Shown one piece after another: positions 14,288 to 22,562 of a DNA stretch of 64,000 nucleotides. The notes below the pieces were generated by a model. It was not told where the DNA came from. It was given only the letters and a program-made list of their open reading frames with translations, and made no database searches. The stretch is from DASUPK01 sp963800285 (lineage in GTDB: Bacteria > Actinomycetota > Thermoleophilia > Solirubrobacterales > 70-9), in assembly GCA_963800285.1 (NCBI GenBank), contig CAWDAL010000010.1, positions 124,001 to 188,000 on the forward strand, in the 5' to 3' direction. Each line of letters starts with the position of its first letter. The stretch's first letter is position 1. Position numbers and translations under genes: made by a program.

Positions 14288-14638
14288 GTGCCCCCTAAGG
14301 CCGACCTCGACACCCTCACCGAGCTCTTCGACGAGAGCATCGTGTGGCACCTACCTGGGCGGAGCTCGATGGCCGACGACTACCAGGGGCGGGACGCGAC
14401 TCTGGCGTACTTCGGCCAGATCGGAGAGAGGACCGGGGGCACCTTCCAGGTCTAGCTGCAGGAGTTGTTCGCAGCCGATGACGGCCGGGTGATCGGCGTC
14501 CAGCGCAGCACCGGCGACAGGGACGGCAAGCACCTGGATGTCGGCAACTGCATCGTCTTCGAGCTCAGGGACGGCAAGGTCGTGGATGGCCGAGAGCACT
14601 TCAACGATCTCTACGCCTGGGATGAGTTCTGGTCATAG
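14288..14638 (+). pseudogene. NTF2/SnoaL-like gene with premature stop
   Basis: The frame reads KADLDTLTELFDESIVWHLPG, YQGRDATLAYFGQIGERTGG, then TAG at 14453-14455. It continues undisturbed as LQELFAADDGRVIGVQRSTG, LDVGNCIVFELRDGKVVDGRE and DEFWS to a stop at 14636. GAG to TAG is a single change, so the rest is still collinear. The 5' end is short: a GTG at 14288 is the earliest possible start and the first helix of the fold seems missing. Confidence 0.7.
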
Positions 14639-14681
14639 GCCGCCGTAGAGCTCGGGCCTCGGCTTCGTAGGATTCCGGGCC

Positions 14682-16296
14682 ATGCTGATCGATGGCGCCG
14701 AGCTCGACGCACCGGCTGCGCCGCTCGACGACCTCCTGCGTCCGGGCCTTGATGCCGACCCGGACGCGGTCGCGGTCGTCTCGGCGCAGCGCTCGCTGAG
14801 CTGGAGCGAGCTCGACCGGGCGGCCTCGGCGCTCGCCGGGAGGTACCGAGCCATCGGCCTCGAGCCGGGCGACCGCGTCGCCTCGCTGATGCCGAACCGG
14901 ATCGACCTCCTGGTCCACTACCTGGCCTGCTTCCGGGCGGGGCTGATCGCCACCCCGCTCAACTACCGCTATACCGCGCGCGAGATCGATCACGCGCTCG
15001 AGGTGAGCGAGGCCCGCGTCATCGTCGCCCATGTCGAGCGGGCGGAGGACATCGCCGCGAGCGAGGGCGTCGCACGTCTGGAGCTGGGGACGATCGCCTA
15101 CCGGGACGCCGAGCCGCAGCATCCCCGCAACGAGGAGCCCGTCGGGATCGAGCACGGCTGGCGACACGAGTTCGCGGAGCTGCTCGACCACCAGCCGCTC
15201 GCCGCCGACGGCCGAGGAGCCCGGTCCCGACGCGCCCGCGGTGATCTTCTTCACCTCGGGGAGCACCGGGCCCGCGAAGGGGGTGACCCATACGCGGCAC
15301 ACGCTCCGCTGGATGATCGCCAGCGCGGCCGGCGCCTTCGAGCTCGACTCCTCGGACGTCTTCCTGCCCGGCTCCTCGATGTCGCACATCGGCTCGTTCC
15401 TCTGGGCGCTCGCCATGCTTTCGGTCGGCGGAAGGGTGGTGGTGGCGCGGAGCACCGACGCGCATGAGCTGCTGCCGTTGCTCCGGGAGCATCAGCCGAC
15501 GATCCTGGCCATGATCCCCGCGGCGCTCTCGGCGCTGATCCACGATCACGAGCTCGAGCCCGGGGACTTCTCCTCGCTGCGCATCTGCCGTGCCGGCGCG
15601 GACAAGGTCTCCACCGAGCTGCTCACGGAGTTCGCCGAGATGGCCGGCTTCCCGATCGTCGAGGGATATGGGATGACCGAGGTCGGCCTGACGACGCTGA
15701 ACCCGCCGTCGGGCGAGATCAGGCCGGGCTCGATCGGCAGGCCGATCTGCGGCTATTCGATCGCTCTGCGGGACGAGGAGGGAAAGCCGATCGAGGGCGG
15801 CGAGGTGGGGCGGATCTGGATCCGGACCCGCAGCCGGATGGCCGGCTACTGGCAGGCCCCCGAGGCGACCGAGAAGGTCGTGATCGACGACTGGCTCGAC
15901 TCGGGGGATCTCGCCCGGGCCGACGACGACGGCTACCTCTGGTTCTTCGGCCGCAAGAAGCAGGTGATCGTCCACGACGGCTCCAACATCAGCCCGTACG
16001 AGGTGGAGGGCGCTCTGGTCGAGCACCCGGCCGTGGCGCTGGCCGGCGCCGTCGGGGTCCACGACGTGGTGCACGGCGAGAACGTCCGCGCCTACGTGAC
16101 GCTGGCGGAGGGGGCGGAGGCGCCCTCGCGAGCCGACCTGATCGTCTTCTGCCGCGATCGCATCGGCTACAAGGCGCCGGAGGAGATCGTCTTCCTCGAC
16201 GAGATGCCGCTCAATCCCACGGGCAAGATCGACCGGGTCGGGCTGAAGCGGATGGCAGAGGACCACCTCCACCCGCACGGGCTCGACGAGGGCTGA
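14682..16296 (+). pseudogene. Acyl-CoA synthetase (AMP-forming), frameshifted
   Basis: The ANL-family enzyme activates a carboxylic acid to its CoA thioester through an acyl-adenylate. The first frame (from ATG 14682) gives LSWSELDRAASALAGRYR, LEPGDRVASLMPNRIDLLVH and GLIATPLNYRYT. After about 15190 the text continues in the next frame with the P-loop FFTSGSTGPAKGV, the GYGMTE motif, the DSGDLARADDDGYLWFFGR hinge and the catalytic-lysine region NPTGKIDR. The sum is about 538 residues, normal for medium/long-chain or aryl-CoA ligases. One indel separates two otherwise clean halves, so a sequencing error or a recent mutation are both possible. Confidence 0.85.
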
Positions 16297-16297
16297 G

Positions 16298-17596
16298 CTA
16301 GGGCTGCGCGACCGGGACTGGCGCCTCGCCGCCGTCCTCGGGCGTGACGAGGATCGCGCCCTCGCCGGAGGCGTAGGCCTCCTCGCCGTGGTGGACGAGG
16401 TCCATTCCCACGGCCTCGTCGCGTGGCACTCCGCGCAGCGAGGTGACGAAGCCGATGGCGCGCAGGAGGGCATAGGTCATGACGAAGGCGTACGCCGGGC
16501 CGGCCAGATCGGCCAGCACCTGGTCGAGCAGCTGGCCCGGGTTTCCGTAGAGGATGCCGTCGGAGATCCCGTTCCAGCTCGCCTGGGCGATGAAGCCCAC
16601 CGCGAGGATCCCGGTGAAGCCCGCCACGCCGTGGGCCGCCAGCACGTCGAGCGTCTCGTCGACCCGGGTCCGCGGCCGGTAGAGGATCACGAAGTAGCAG
16701 GGGAAGGCCCCCAGGAAGCCGAGCGCCAGGGCCCAACCCGGGCTGATGAACCCGCCGGCCGGGGTGATCAGCACGCAGCCGACGATGATCGCCGTTGCGG
16801 CGCCGATCGCGGTCACCCGCCGGCCCCGGATCAGGTCGAGCATGAACCAGGCGACCAGCGTCGCGCAGGGGCAGAGCAGCGTGTTGGTGAAGGCGAGGAC
16901 GCTGTTCTGCCCAGTCGAGAAGCCGCTTCCGCCGTTGAAGCCGAACCAGCCGAACCAGAGCAGGCCGGCGCCGAGCAGGACGTAGACGGCGTTGTGCGGG
17001 AGCAGCGCCTGGCGGCCGTAGTCCTTCCGCGCCCCCACGACCAGCGCCGCGGCCAGGGCGGAGAAGCCGGACCCCATCTCGACCGGGACCCCACCGGCGA
17101 AGTCGAGCGTGCCCCGCTCGAAGAGCCAGCCGCCCCCGAAGGCCCAGTGAGCCAGGACGGCGTAGACGAGCACGGACCAGAGCGCGGCGAAGGCCAGGAA
17201 GGCGCCGAAGCGCATCCGCTCGACCACGGCGCCGGAGACCAGGGCCGTGGTGATGATGCAGAAGGTCGCCTGGAAGGCGAAGAAGACCAGATGGGGGATC
17301 GTCAGGCCGTTGACCGGCGCGAAGGTCACGTCGTGCATGCCGACGTAGTTGAGCCCGCCGATCAGGTCGCCGGTCCCGTCGAACGCGAGCGAGTAGCCGA
17401 CCAGCGCCCAGGTGACCATCGCCACCGCGATCGCGGCGATGCACATCATGAAGGTGTTGAGCGTGTTCTTCGACCGGACCAGACCGGCGTAGAAGAGCCC
17501 GAGGGCGGGGGTCATCATCAGCACCAGCGCGGTGGCCATCAGCATCCACGCCGTGTCGCCCGTGTCGATCTGGGCGGCCGCGATCAGGCCGTTCAT
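16298..17596 (-). CDS. amt: Ammonium transporter (Amt/Rh family)
   Basis: The 432-residue protein of about 11 membrane segments conducts ammonium across the cytoplasmic membrane. Landmarks are TPALGLFYAGLVRSKN (segment 1), FFAFQATFCIITTALVSGA, GWFGFNGGS and AAHGVAGFTGILAVG. In DFAGGVPVEMGSGFSAL the first twin-His position of AmtB (DFAGGTVVHIN) is Glu; the second His, in AAHGVAG, is kept. The same Glu occurs in some fungal Mep proteins, so transport is likely but its pH dependence or mechanism may differ. The ATG (17596) overlaps the TGA of glnB as TGATG, showing translational coupling. Confidence 0.93.
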   Translation of the reverse strand: MNGLIAAAQIDTGDTAWMLMATALVLMMTPALGLFYAGLVRSKNTLNTFMMCIAAIAVAMVTWALVGYSLAFDGTGDLIGGLNYVGMHDVTFAPVNGLTIPHLVFFAFQATFCIITTALVSGAVVERMRFGAFLAFAALWSVLVYAVLAHWAFGGGWLFERGTLDFAGGVPVEMGSGFSALAAALVVGARKDYGRQALLPHNAVYVLLGAGLLWFGWFGFNGGSGFSTGQNSVLAFTNTLLCPCATLVAWFMLDLIRGRRVTAIGAATAIIVGCVLITPAGGFISPGWALALGFLGAFPCYFVILYRPRTRVDETLDVLAAHGVAGFTGILAVGFIAQASWNGISDGILYGNPGQLLDQVLADLAGPAYAFVMTYALLRAIGFVTSLRGVPRDEAVGMDLVHHGEEAYASGEGAILVTPEDGGEAPVPVAQP

Positions 17597-17949
17597 CAAC
17601 TGTCCACCGGGGTGACCGCGGCGTCGTCAGCCTCGCCGGTTCGGATGCGCACCGCCCGCTCGAGCTCGATCACGAAGATCTTCCCGTCACCAACCTCGCC
17701 GGTCTGGGCGCCCGCCCTGAGGGCCTTGATGGTCGGCTCGACGAAGGGGTCGGTGACCGCGATCTCGAAGCGCACCTTCTCGGCGAGCTCCATCTTCACC
17801 GTCGTCCCGCGGTAGGTCTCGACGTGGTCAAGCTCCCCGCCGTGGCCCTGAACCCGGCTTATCGACACGCCCCTGACCTCGGCGCGGTAGAGCGCCTCCA
17901 GCACGTCGTTGGCCTTCTCGGGCCGCACGATCGCGATCACCAGCTTCAC
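17596..17949 (-). CDS. glnB: Nitrogen regulatory P-II protein
   Basis: The 117-residue trimeric signal protein binds ATP/ADP and 2-oxoglutarate and gates Amt. It has the family start VKLVIAIVRPEKANDV, the T-loop region GHGGELDHVETYRGTTV, the B-loop GAQTGEVGDGKIFV and the C-loop VRIRTGE. Tyr46 is kept (TYRG), but the position of the modifiable Tyr51 is Val, so uridylylation or adenylylation at that site is not possible. I chose GTG 17949 because GGGAGG lies just upstream; the longer TTG start would run into a dyad. It is first in a two-gene operon with amt. Confidence 0.92.
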   Translation of the reverse strand: MKLVIAIVRPEKANDVLEALYRAEVRGVSISRVQGHGGELDHVETYRGTTVKMELAEKVRFEIAVTDPFVEPTIKALRAGAQTGEVGDGKIFVIELERAVRIRTGEADDAAVTPVDS

Positions 17950-17971
17950 CTCAACCTCCCTCGAACGAGAC

Positions 17972-17990
17972 AACAGCGCCAGCCGCTGTT
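17972..17990. promoter_or_regulatory. Dyad upstream of glnB-amt
   Basis: AACAGCG-CCAGC-CGCTGTT is a perfect 7-bp inverted repeat 23 bases upstream of the glnB start. It could be an operator or a 5'-UTR hairpin. It is not a typical GlnR site. Confidence 0.4.
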
Positions 17991-18027
17991 CGAACCCGAA
18001 ACTATCTGGGCGGTCTGACGGAACCGC

Positions 18028-19350
18028 TCAGCAGGCGCCCGGCCGGTCGATCAGGAGGCGCACCGTCGAGCCGGGGCCGACCACGGAGCCCGCGGCCGGC
18101 GAGGTCTCGCAGACGTTCCAGTCCGACGGGATGAGCACTCCGAAGAGCCCGCCGCCGACCTCGCTCGGGTGAAGCCCGAGCTGGTCGAGCTTCTGCTCCG
18201 CGGCGTCGAGGGGTTGGCCGGCCAGCGTCGGCACGGTCACGCCGCCCGGCGCAGTGGATCCGGCGCCCGCGGTCGCGGTCCCATGCGAGCGCGAGAGCTT
18301 CGGCGCCTCGATCGCCGCTCCGACCCCCAGAGCCGCGATCGCCACCAGGGCCAGCACGAACGCCGGCGCGCGCCCCCGCCGGCGGGGGCGCGGCTGGGGG
18401 TCGGTGGGCGGCAGCGCAGGGTCTCGGGAGAGCCGGACGGTCTCCGGCAGCGGCGCGGCCTCGCCGGAGCCGACGACGTGCTCGGGCTCGGTGACCGCCT
18501 CACCGCGGGTTGCAGCGACCGCCGCGCGCCCCAGGTCCCCGGCCGACGGGAAGCGGTCGGCGGGATCCTTGGCCATCGCCCGTCGGATCACGGGGTCGAG
18601 GACGCCGCCCCGTCGGCCGGCGGAGGGCGGCGGCTCGTTGACGTGCGCCCACATCTTGGCCGAGCTCTCCCGCTCCGCGTAAGGGACCTTGCCGGTGATG
18701 GTGTGGAAGAGGACGCCGCCGAGCGCGTAGACGTCGGTGCGGGCGTCCACCCGCCGCGCCTCGATCTGCTCCGGCGCCATGTAGTCGACCGTCCCGATCA
18801 CCTGGCCGGTGGCCGTCAGGCCGGTAGTCGCGCCCATCGCCTTCGCCAGCCCGAAGTCGGCCAGGTAGGCGTCGCCGTCCTCTCCGACGATCACGTTGTG
18901 CGGCTTGACGTCGCGGTGGACGAGGCCGGCGGCGTGCACGGCGTCGAGGCCTTCGGCGACCTGGGCGATCAGCCGGGCGGCTTCCTCGGGCGATAGGGGC
19001 CCATCCGCATCGACCAGGCGGCCGAGGTCCCGCCCCGGCACGTAGCGCATCGAGACGTAGAGCAGGCCGTCGCGCTCGCCGGCGCCGAAGACCGTGACGA
19101 CCCGGGGGTGCTCGACCGAGGCGGCGGTCCGCGACTCGGAGCGGAAGCGGGCCCGGAAGCCCTCGTCGCCGGCGAGCTCGGCGCGGATCACCTTCAGCGC
19201 CACCTGGCGTTCGAGCCGCAGCTCGGTGGCGAGGTAGACGATGCCCATGCCGCCGTGGCCAAGGGTCCGCTCGATCCTGAAACCGCCGAACTCCGAGCCC
19301 GCGGAGAGCCGATCGGCACCGCCGCGGGTGATCGCTTCCTCGCTTCCCAT
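18028..19350 (-). CDS. Ser/Thr protein kinase with one PASTA domain (PknB-like)
   Basis: The 440 residues begin with a Hanks-type kinase domain: Gly loop LGHGGMGIVY, Lys in QVALKVIRAEL, catalytic LVHRDVKPHNVIV, LADFGLAKA and DYMAPEQIEARR. A Pro/Arg-rich juxtamembrane stretch, one membrane segment (FVLALVAIAALGVGAAI) and a short outer part with a single PASTA repeat follow (TVPTLAGQPLDAAEQKLDQL, ending GPGSTVRLLIDRP). PASTA kinases sense peptidoglycan fragments and phosphorylate wall and division proteins, but most PknB proteins have three or four repeats. The start at ATG 19350 (MGSEEAITRGG) avoids overlap with the divergent osmC. Confidence 0.9.
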   Translation of the reverse strand: MGSEEAITRGGADRLSAGSEFGGFRIERTLGHGGMGIVYLATELRLERQVALKVIRAELAGDEGFRARFRSESRTAASVEHPRVVTVFGAGERDGLLYVSMRYVPGRDLGRLVDADGPLSPEEAARLIAQVAEGLDAVHAAGLVHRDVKPHNVIVGEDGDAYLADFGLAKAMGATTGLTATGQVIGTVDYMAPEQIEARRVDARTDVYALGGVLFHTITGKVPYAERESSAKMWAHVNEPPPSAGRRGGVLDPVIRRAMAKDPADRFPSAGDLGRAAVAATRGEAVTEPEHVVGSGEAAPLPETVRLSRDPALPPTDPQPRPRRRGRAPAFVLALVAIAALGVGAAIEAPKLSRSHGTATAGAGSTAPGGVTVPTLAGQPLDAAEQKLDQLGLHPSEVGGGLFGVLIPSDWNVCETSPAAGSVVGPGSTVRLLIDRPGAC

Positions 19351-19394
19351 CGGCCCCAGTATGGCCCGCGAAACGGGGTCTCTAGTCTCAGCGC

Positions 19395-19910
19395 ATGACC
19401 AATTCCATGACAAGCGAGGAACTGAAGGAGAAGCAGCGGCCGATCAAGGACCGCTACGACGAGCAGCCCGAGGCCGCACGGATCACGCTGGAGGCGGACG
19501 GGTCGCTGGAGGACGACATCGCCTGCTCGGTGCAGACCGGCCAGGCCCTGGTCAAGGCGGGGCTTCACCCGGGCACCGGCGGAGACGGCACGCTGGCCTG
19601 CTCCGGCGACATGCTCCTGCAGGCGCTGGTCGCCTGCGCCGGGGTGACCATGCGCTCGGTCGCGACCTCCATGGGCCTGGAAGTGACCGGGACCCTCCAC
19701 GCCGAGGGCGACCTCGACTGGCGCGGGACCCTCGCGGTCGACAAGGAGGCGCCGGTGGGCTTCACGGACATCCGATTGCGTTTCGAGCTGGAGAGCACAG
19801 CGAGCGACGACGAGCTCGAGACGCTCCAGCGCCTCACCGAGCGCTATTGCGTCGTCTTCCAGACCCTCGCCTCCTCGCCCATGCTGTCGGTCTCCCTGGA
19901 TCGATCCTGA
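19395..19910 (+). CDS. OsmC/Ohr family protein
   Basis: The 171-residue protein has the OsmC fold, whose members reduce organic hydroperoxides with two cysteines. The first Cys region is LACSGDMLLQALVACAG and the second is TERYCVVFQTL near the C-terminus. Because three Cys (C73, C84 and C152 by my count) are in suitable places, I cannot say which pair reacts. An N-terminal helix (SEELKEKQRPIKDRYDEQP) precedes the domain, as in YhfA-like members. The next gene's start overlaps its stop codon. Confidence 0.8.
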   Translation: MTNSMTSEELKEKQRPIKDRYDEQPEAARITLEADGSLEDDIACSVQTGQALVKAGLHPGTGGDGTLACSGDMLLQALVACAGVTMRSVATSMGLEVTGTLHAEGDLDWRGTLAVDKEAPVGFTDIRLRFELESTASDDELETLQRLTERYCVVFQTLASSPMLSVSLDRS

Positions 19911-20296
19911 CCGCCGAGGACCTCCAGGCGGCGGACGTTCGCGCCTTCTCGCTGGTCTCCGCCGGCGGCCGGATGGCGATCGGGATCGGGCTGCTCGCGG
20001 CGCCTGAGCTCTCGCTGCGCCTGCTCGGCTTCTCCGACGTCTCCCCGGCGACGGTGGCGGTCGCCCGCGTGGCGGGCATCCGGGACTTCGTGCTCGGCGG
20101 AGTGACGCTCGGCGCCCTCGACGACCCCGAGCGGCTGCGGGCCGCGACGGTCGCGAACGCGACGGCGGACGCGGGGGACGCCGCGGCGTTCGCGTTCGCC
20201 GCCCGGTCGGGCGAGACGGATGCCGGTCTGCGCGGCATGGCCGCCGCGATTCCGGCGGCACTCGCCGGGATATGGGTCGCGCGCAGGCTGAGCTGA
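19907..20296 (+). CDS. Small membrane protein, DUF4267-like
   Basis: About 130 residues with three or four hydrophobic segments: GGRMAIGIGLLAAPELSLRL, VAVARVAGIRDFVLGGVTLG, and a final GMAAAIPAALAGIWVARR. The pattern (GLGLLxAP..., ARxxGIRD..LG) is that of DUF4267-type proteins of unknown function. The start is unclear. A CTG at 19907 would overlap the osmC stop (CTGA). The first ATG (19973) would cut into the first membrane helix, so I prefer the upstream start. It overlaps the next gene by 25 bases. Confidence 0.6.
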   Translation: MTAEDLQAADVRAFSLVSAGGRMAIGIGLLAAPELSLRLLGFSDVSPATVAVARVAGIRDFVLGGVTLGALDDPERLRAATVANATADAGDAAAFAFAARSGETDAGLRGMAAAIPAALAGIWVARRLS

Positions 20297-20577
20297 GCTC
20301 GCCTCGCGCGAGGAAGGTCCTCGCTCGGATCCGGCGGGTGCCGGAGGGATTCGTCACGACCTACGGGGACCTCTGTCCCGAGGCGCCGCGGTTCGCCGGC
20401 TACGTGCTGTCCAGATGCGACGACCCGGAGGTGCCCTGGCAGCGGATCGTCCGGGCCGGCGGCTCGCTCGCCAAGGGCGAGCGCCAGCGCCGTCTGCTCA
20501 GGGCCGAGGGCGTCCCGTTCCGCGGCAGGCGCGTGGACATGGAGCTCGCCTGGATCCCGGGGGACGAGCTGGTCTGA
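20272..20577 (+). CDS. Alkyltransferase-like (ATL) protein, MGMT DNA-binding domain
   Basis: The 101-residue protein is the C-terminal MGMT domain alone: RRVPEGFVTTYGDL (recognition helix region), AGYVLSRCD and VPWQRIVRAGGSL. In true O6-alkylguanine transferases the last motif is PCHR with the acceptor Cys. Here it is PWQR, the Trp substitution that defines ATL proteins. ATLs flip O6-alkylguanine out of DNA and hand it to nucleotide excision repair instead of repairing it themselves. The ATG at 20272 lies inside the preceding reading frame, so the genes are probably co-transcribed. Confidence 0.85.
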   Translation: MGRAQAELSSPRARKVLARIRRVPEGFVTTYGDLCPEAPRFAGYVLSRCDDPEVPWQRIVRAGGSLAKGERQRRLLRAEGVPFRGRRVDMELAWIPGDELV

Positions 20578-20677
20578 CCGAACTTCATGTGAGGGCGCGC
20601 GACAGCGCGACCCGTCATGTGGCGAAGCCGGGCAGGAGGTTGGTTCCAGATCAGGAAGAGGAAACCGGAGCCGCACG

Positions 20678-21658
20678 ATGATCGTCGATTCCGCCCACTA
20701 CAAGGACGGCGTGCGCCAGCACGAGGATGCGCTCACCCCGGAGCGGGCCGCGGAGATCGCTCGTGACGCGGGGGAGGGGGAGTTCGTCTGGATCGGGATC
20801 CACGAGCCGGAGGCCGGTGACCTGGGCCAGCTGGCTGAGCTCTTCAACCTCCACGAGCTCGCGGTTGAGGACGCCCAGGTCGCCCACCAGCGGCCGAAGA
20901 TCGAGGACTACGAGCAGGACTTCTTCATCGTCCTGCGGACGGCCCACTACCACGAGGACCGCGAGGAGGTCCACTTCGGCGAGATCCACATCTTCGCGGG
21001 CGGCAACTACGTGATCACGGTGCGGCACGGCCCGGGCAGCGAGCTGGCGACCGCGCGGCAGCGCCTCGAGGCCCGTCCCGACCTGGTGAGCCTCGGAGCC
21101 GCCTCCGCGGTCTGGGCCGTGCTCGACAAGGTGGTCGACGACTACATCCCGGTCGTCGACTCGATCGAGGACGACATCGAGGAGGTGGAGAAGGACGTCT
21201 TCGACGACGACATCCCGGCGCCGACCGCCCGCATCTACCATCTGAAGCGCGAGGTGATCGAGTTCCACCGCGCGGTCTGGCCGCTGCTCGCCCCTCTCGG
21301 GCGCCTGGAGGAGGGCGGCTTCGAGCGCGTTCCCGCCGATCTCCGCAGCTTCTTCCGCGACGTCGCCGATCACGCCCGCCGGGTCGATGAGCAGGTGTCC
21401 TCCCAGCGCGAGCTCCTCACCAGCGTGCTGCAGGCGAACCTGTCGCTGGTCAGCGTCAACCAGAACGAGGTCGTGAAGCGGATCTCGGCGATCGCGGGAA
21501 TCGTCGCCGTGCCGACCTTCATCGCGTCCGTGTACGGGATGAACTTCGAGCACATGCCCGAGCTGGACTGGCGGTTCGGCTACCCGCTCTGCATCGCGGT
21601 GATGGCCCTCGTCGCGTTGTCGCTGGTGGCCTACTTCAGGAGGATCGACTGGCTCTAA
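20678..21658 (+). CDS. corA: CorA-family magnesium/cobalt transporter
   Basis: The 326-residue protein has a long acidic cytoplasmic domain (with VWIGIHEPEAGDLGQLAE and EDDIEEVEKDVF), a helical stalk and two C-terminal membrane segments joined by the signature YGMNFEHMPE. The GMN motif forms the pore entrance of CorA pentamers that admit Mg2+. The ending FRRIDWL is basic, as usual. The ATG at 20678 follows GGAAGAGGAAACCGG. The 100-base upstream gap has a small GC hairpin near 20596-20612 but no Mg riboswitch that I recognise. Confidence 0.93.
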   Translation: MIVDSAHYKDGVRQHEDALTPERAAEIARDAGEGEFVWIGIHEPEAGDLGQLAELFNLHELAVEDAQVAHQRPKIEDYEQDFFIVLRTAHYHEDREEVHFGEIHIFAGGNYVITVRHGPGSELATARQRLEARPDLVSLGAASAVWAVLDKVVDDYIPVVDSIEDDIEEVEKDVFDDDIPAPTARIYHLKREVIEFHRAVWPLLAPLGRLEEGGFERVPADLRSFFRDVADHARRVDEQVSSQRELLTSVLQANLSLVSVNQNEVVKRISAIAGIVAVPTFIASVYGMNFEHMPELDWRFGYPLCIAVMALVALSLVAYFRRIDWL

Positions 21659-21668
21659 CCTGCGATTT

Positions 21669-22562
21669 GTGACGCCGCCTGTTGCGCATGTCGGCGGCCC
21701 GGTCTTCGAGCCGCTCCAGGTCGCCGGCCTGACCCTTGCCGCCACGGCCTACTCGCTGCGGATGCTGACCCTCTCCCGCGAGGGACGGCCGGTTCCCACC
21801 TGGAGGATCGTCTGCTTCGCCTCCGGCCTGGCGCTGATCGCGGCGGCGTTCATCTCCCCGCTCGGCCGGCTCGACGACGAGCTCGTCTTCGTCCACATGA
21901 TCCAGCACCTGCTGATGGGCGACCTGGGGGCGCTCCTGATCGTCCTCGGCCTGACCGGCCCGCTGCTGCAGCCGCTGCTCGCGAACCGCTGGCTCGGCTG
22001 GCTGCGGCATCTGGCCCACCCGCTCGTGGCGTTGCCGCTCTGGGCGATCGACTTCTACGTCTGGCACATCCCCTTCCTCTATCAGGCCGCGACTGAGCAC
22101 AACTCGATTCACGCGCTGCAGCACACCTGCTTCATCGGCTTCGGCGTCCTGATGTGGATGCCGCTCGTCGGCCCGTTGCCGCAGCCGAAGTGGTTCGGCA
22201 TCCCGGCGAAGCTCGGCTATCTGATCGGCGTGCGGTTCGTCGGGATCGTGCTTGGGAACGTCCTGATGTGGTCGAACACCGTGTTCTTTCCCCACTATGC
22301 GTCGGGAGAGGCCAAGTGGCACATCTCCGCCATCAGCGACCAGAGCATCGCCGGCGTCATCATGATGGTCGAGGGCAGCCTCGTCACGCTTGGAGTGATT
22401 GCCTGGCTCTTCCTCGAGTGGGCGAAGCAGGACACCGAGCGCCAGCGCCTGATGGACCTCGCTGACGCGCGAGGGGTTCCGCTGAGCGACGCGCGGGCCG
22501 CCCGAGCCGCGGCTGCCGGTCAGGGAGCGCGCTTGGAGGAGCGCATAAAGGAGTCCCATTGA
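21669..22562 (+). CDS. CtaG/caa3-type cytochrome c oxidase assembly-like membrane protein
   Basis: The 297-residue polytopic protein has six or seven membrane segments and conserved histidines in VFVHMIQHLLMGDLGALL, DFYVWHIPFLYQA and IHALQHTCFIGFGVLMW. This is the caa3_CtaG (DUF1404-like) pattern, in which the His residues are thought to bind copper or heme during oxidase assembly. No oxidase genes lie nearby, so the role rests on family only. The start is GTG 21669. The C-terminus is a soluble tail (LADARGVPLSDARAARAAA). Its TGA overlaps the TTG start of the next gene. Confidence 0.8.
   Translation: MTPPVAHVGGPVFEPLQVAGLTLAATAYSLRMLTLSREGRPVPTWRIVCFASGLALIAAAFISPLGRLDDELVFVHMIQHLLMGDLGALLIVLGLTGPLLQPLLANRWLGWLRHLAHPLVALPLWAIDFYVWHIPFLYQAATEHNSIHALQHTCFIGFGVLMWMPLVGPLPQPKWFGIPAKLGYLIGVRFVGIVLGNVLMWSNTVFFPHYASGEAKWHISAISDQSIAGVIMMVEGSLVTLGVIAWLFLEWAKQDTERQRLMDLADARGVPLSDARAARAAAAGQGARLEERIKESH

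Noticed and set aside
20578..20677. Mg-sensing riboswitch before corA
   Set aside because: I find only a small GC hairpin; no M-box or other known leader elements can be traced in 100 bases.
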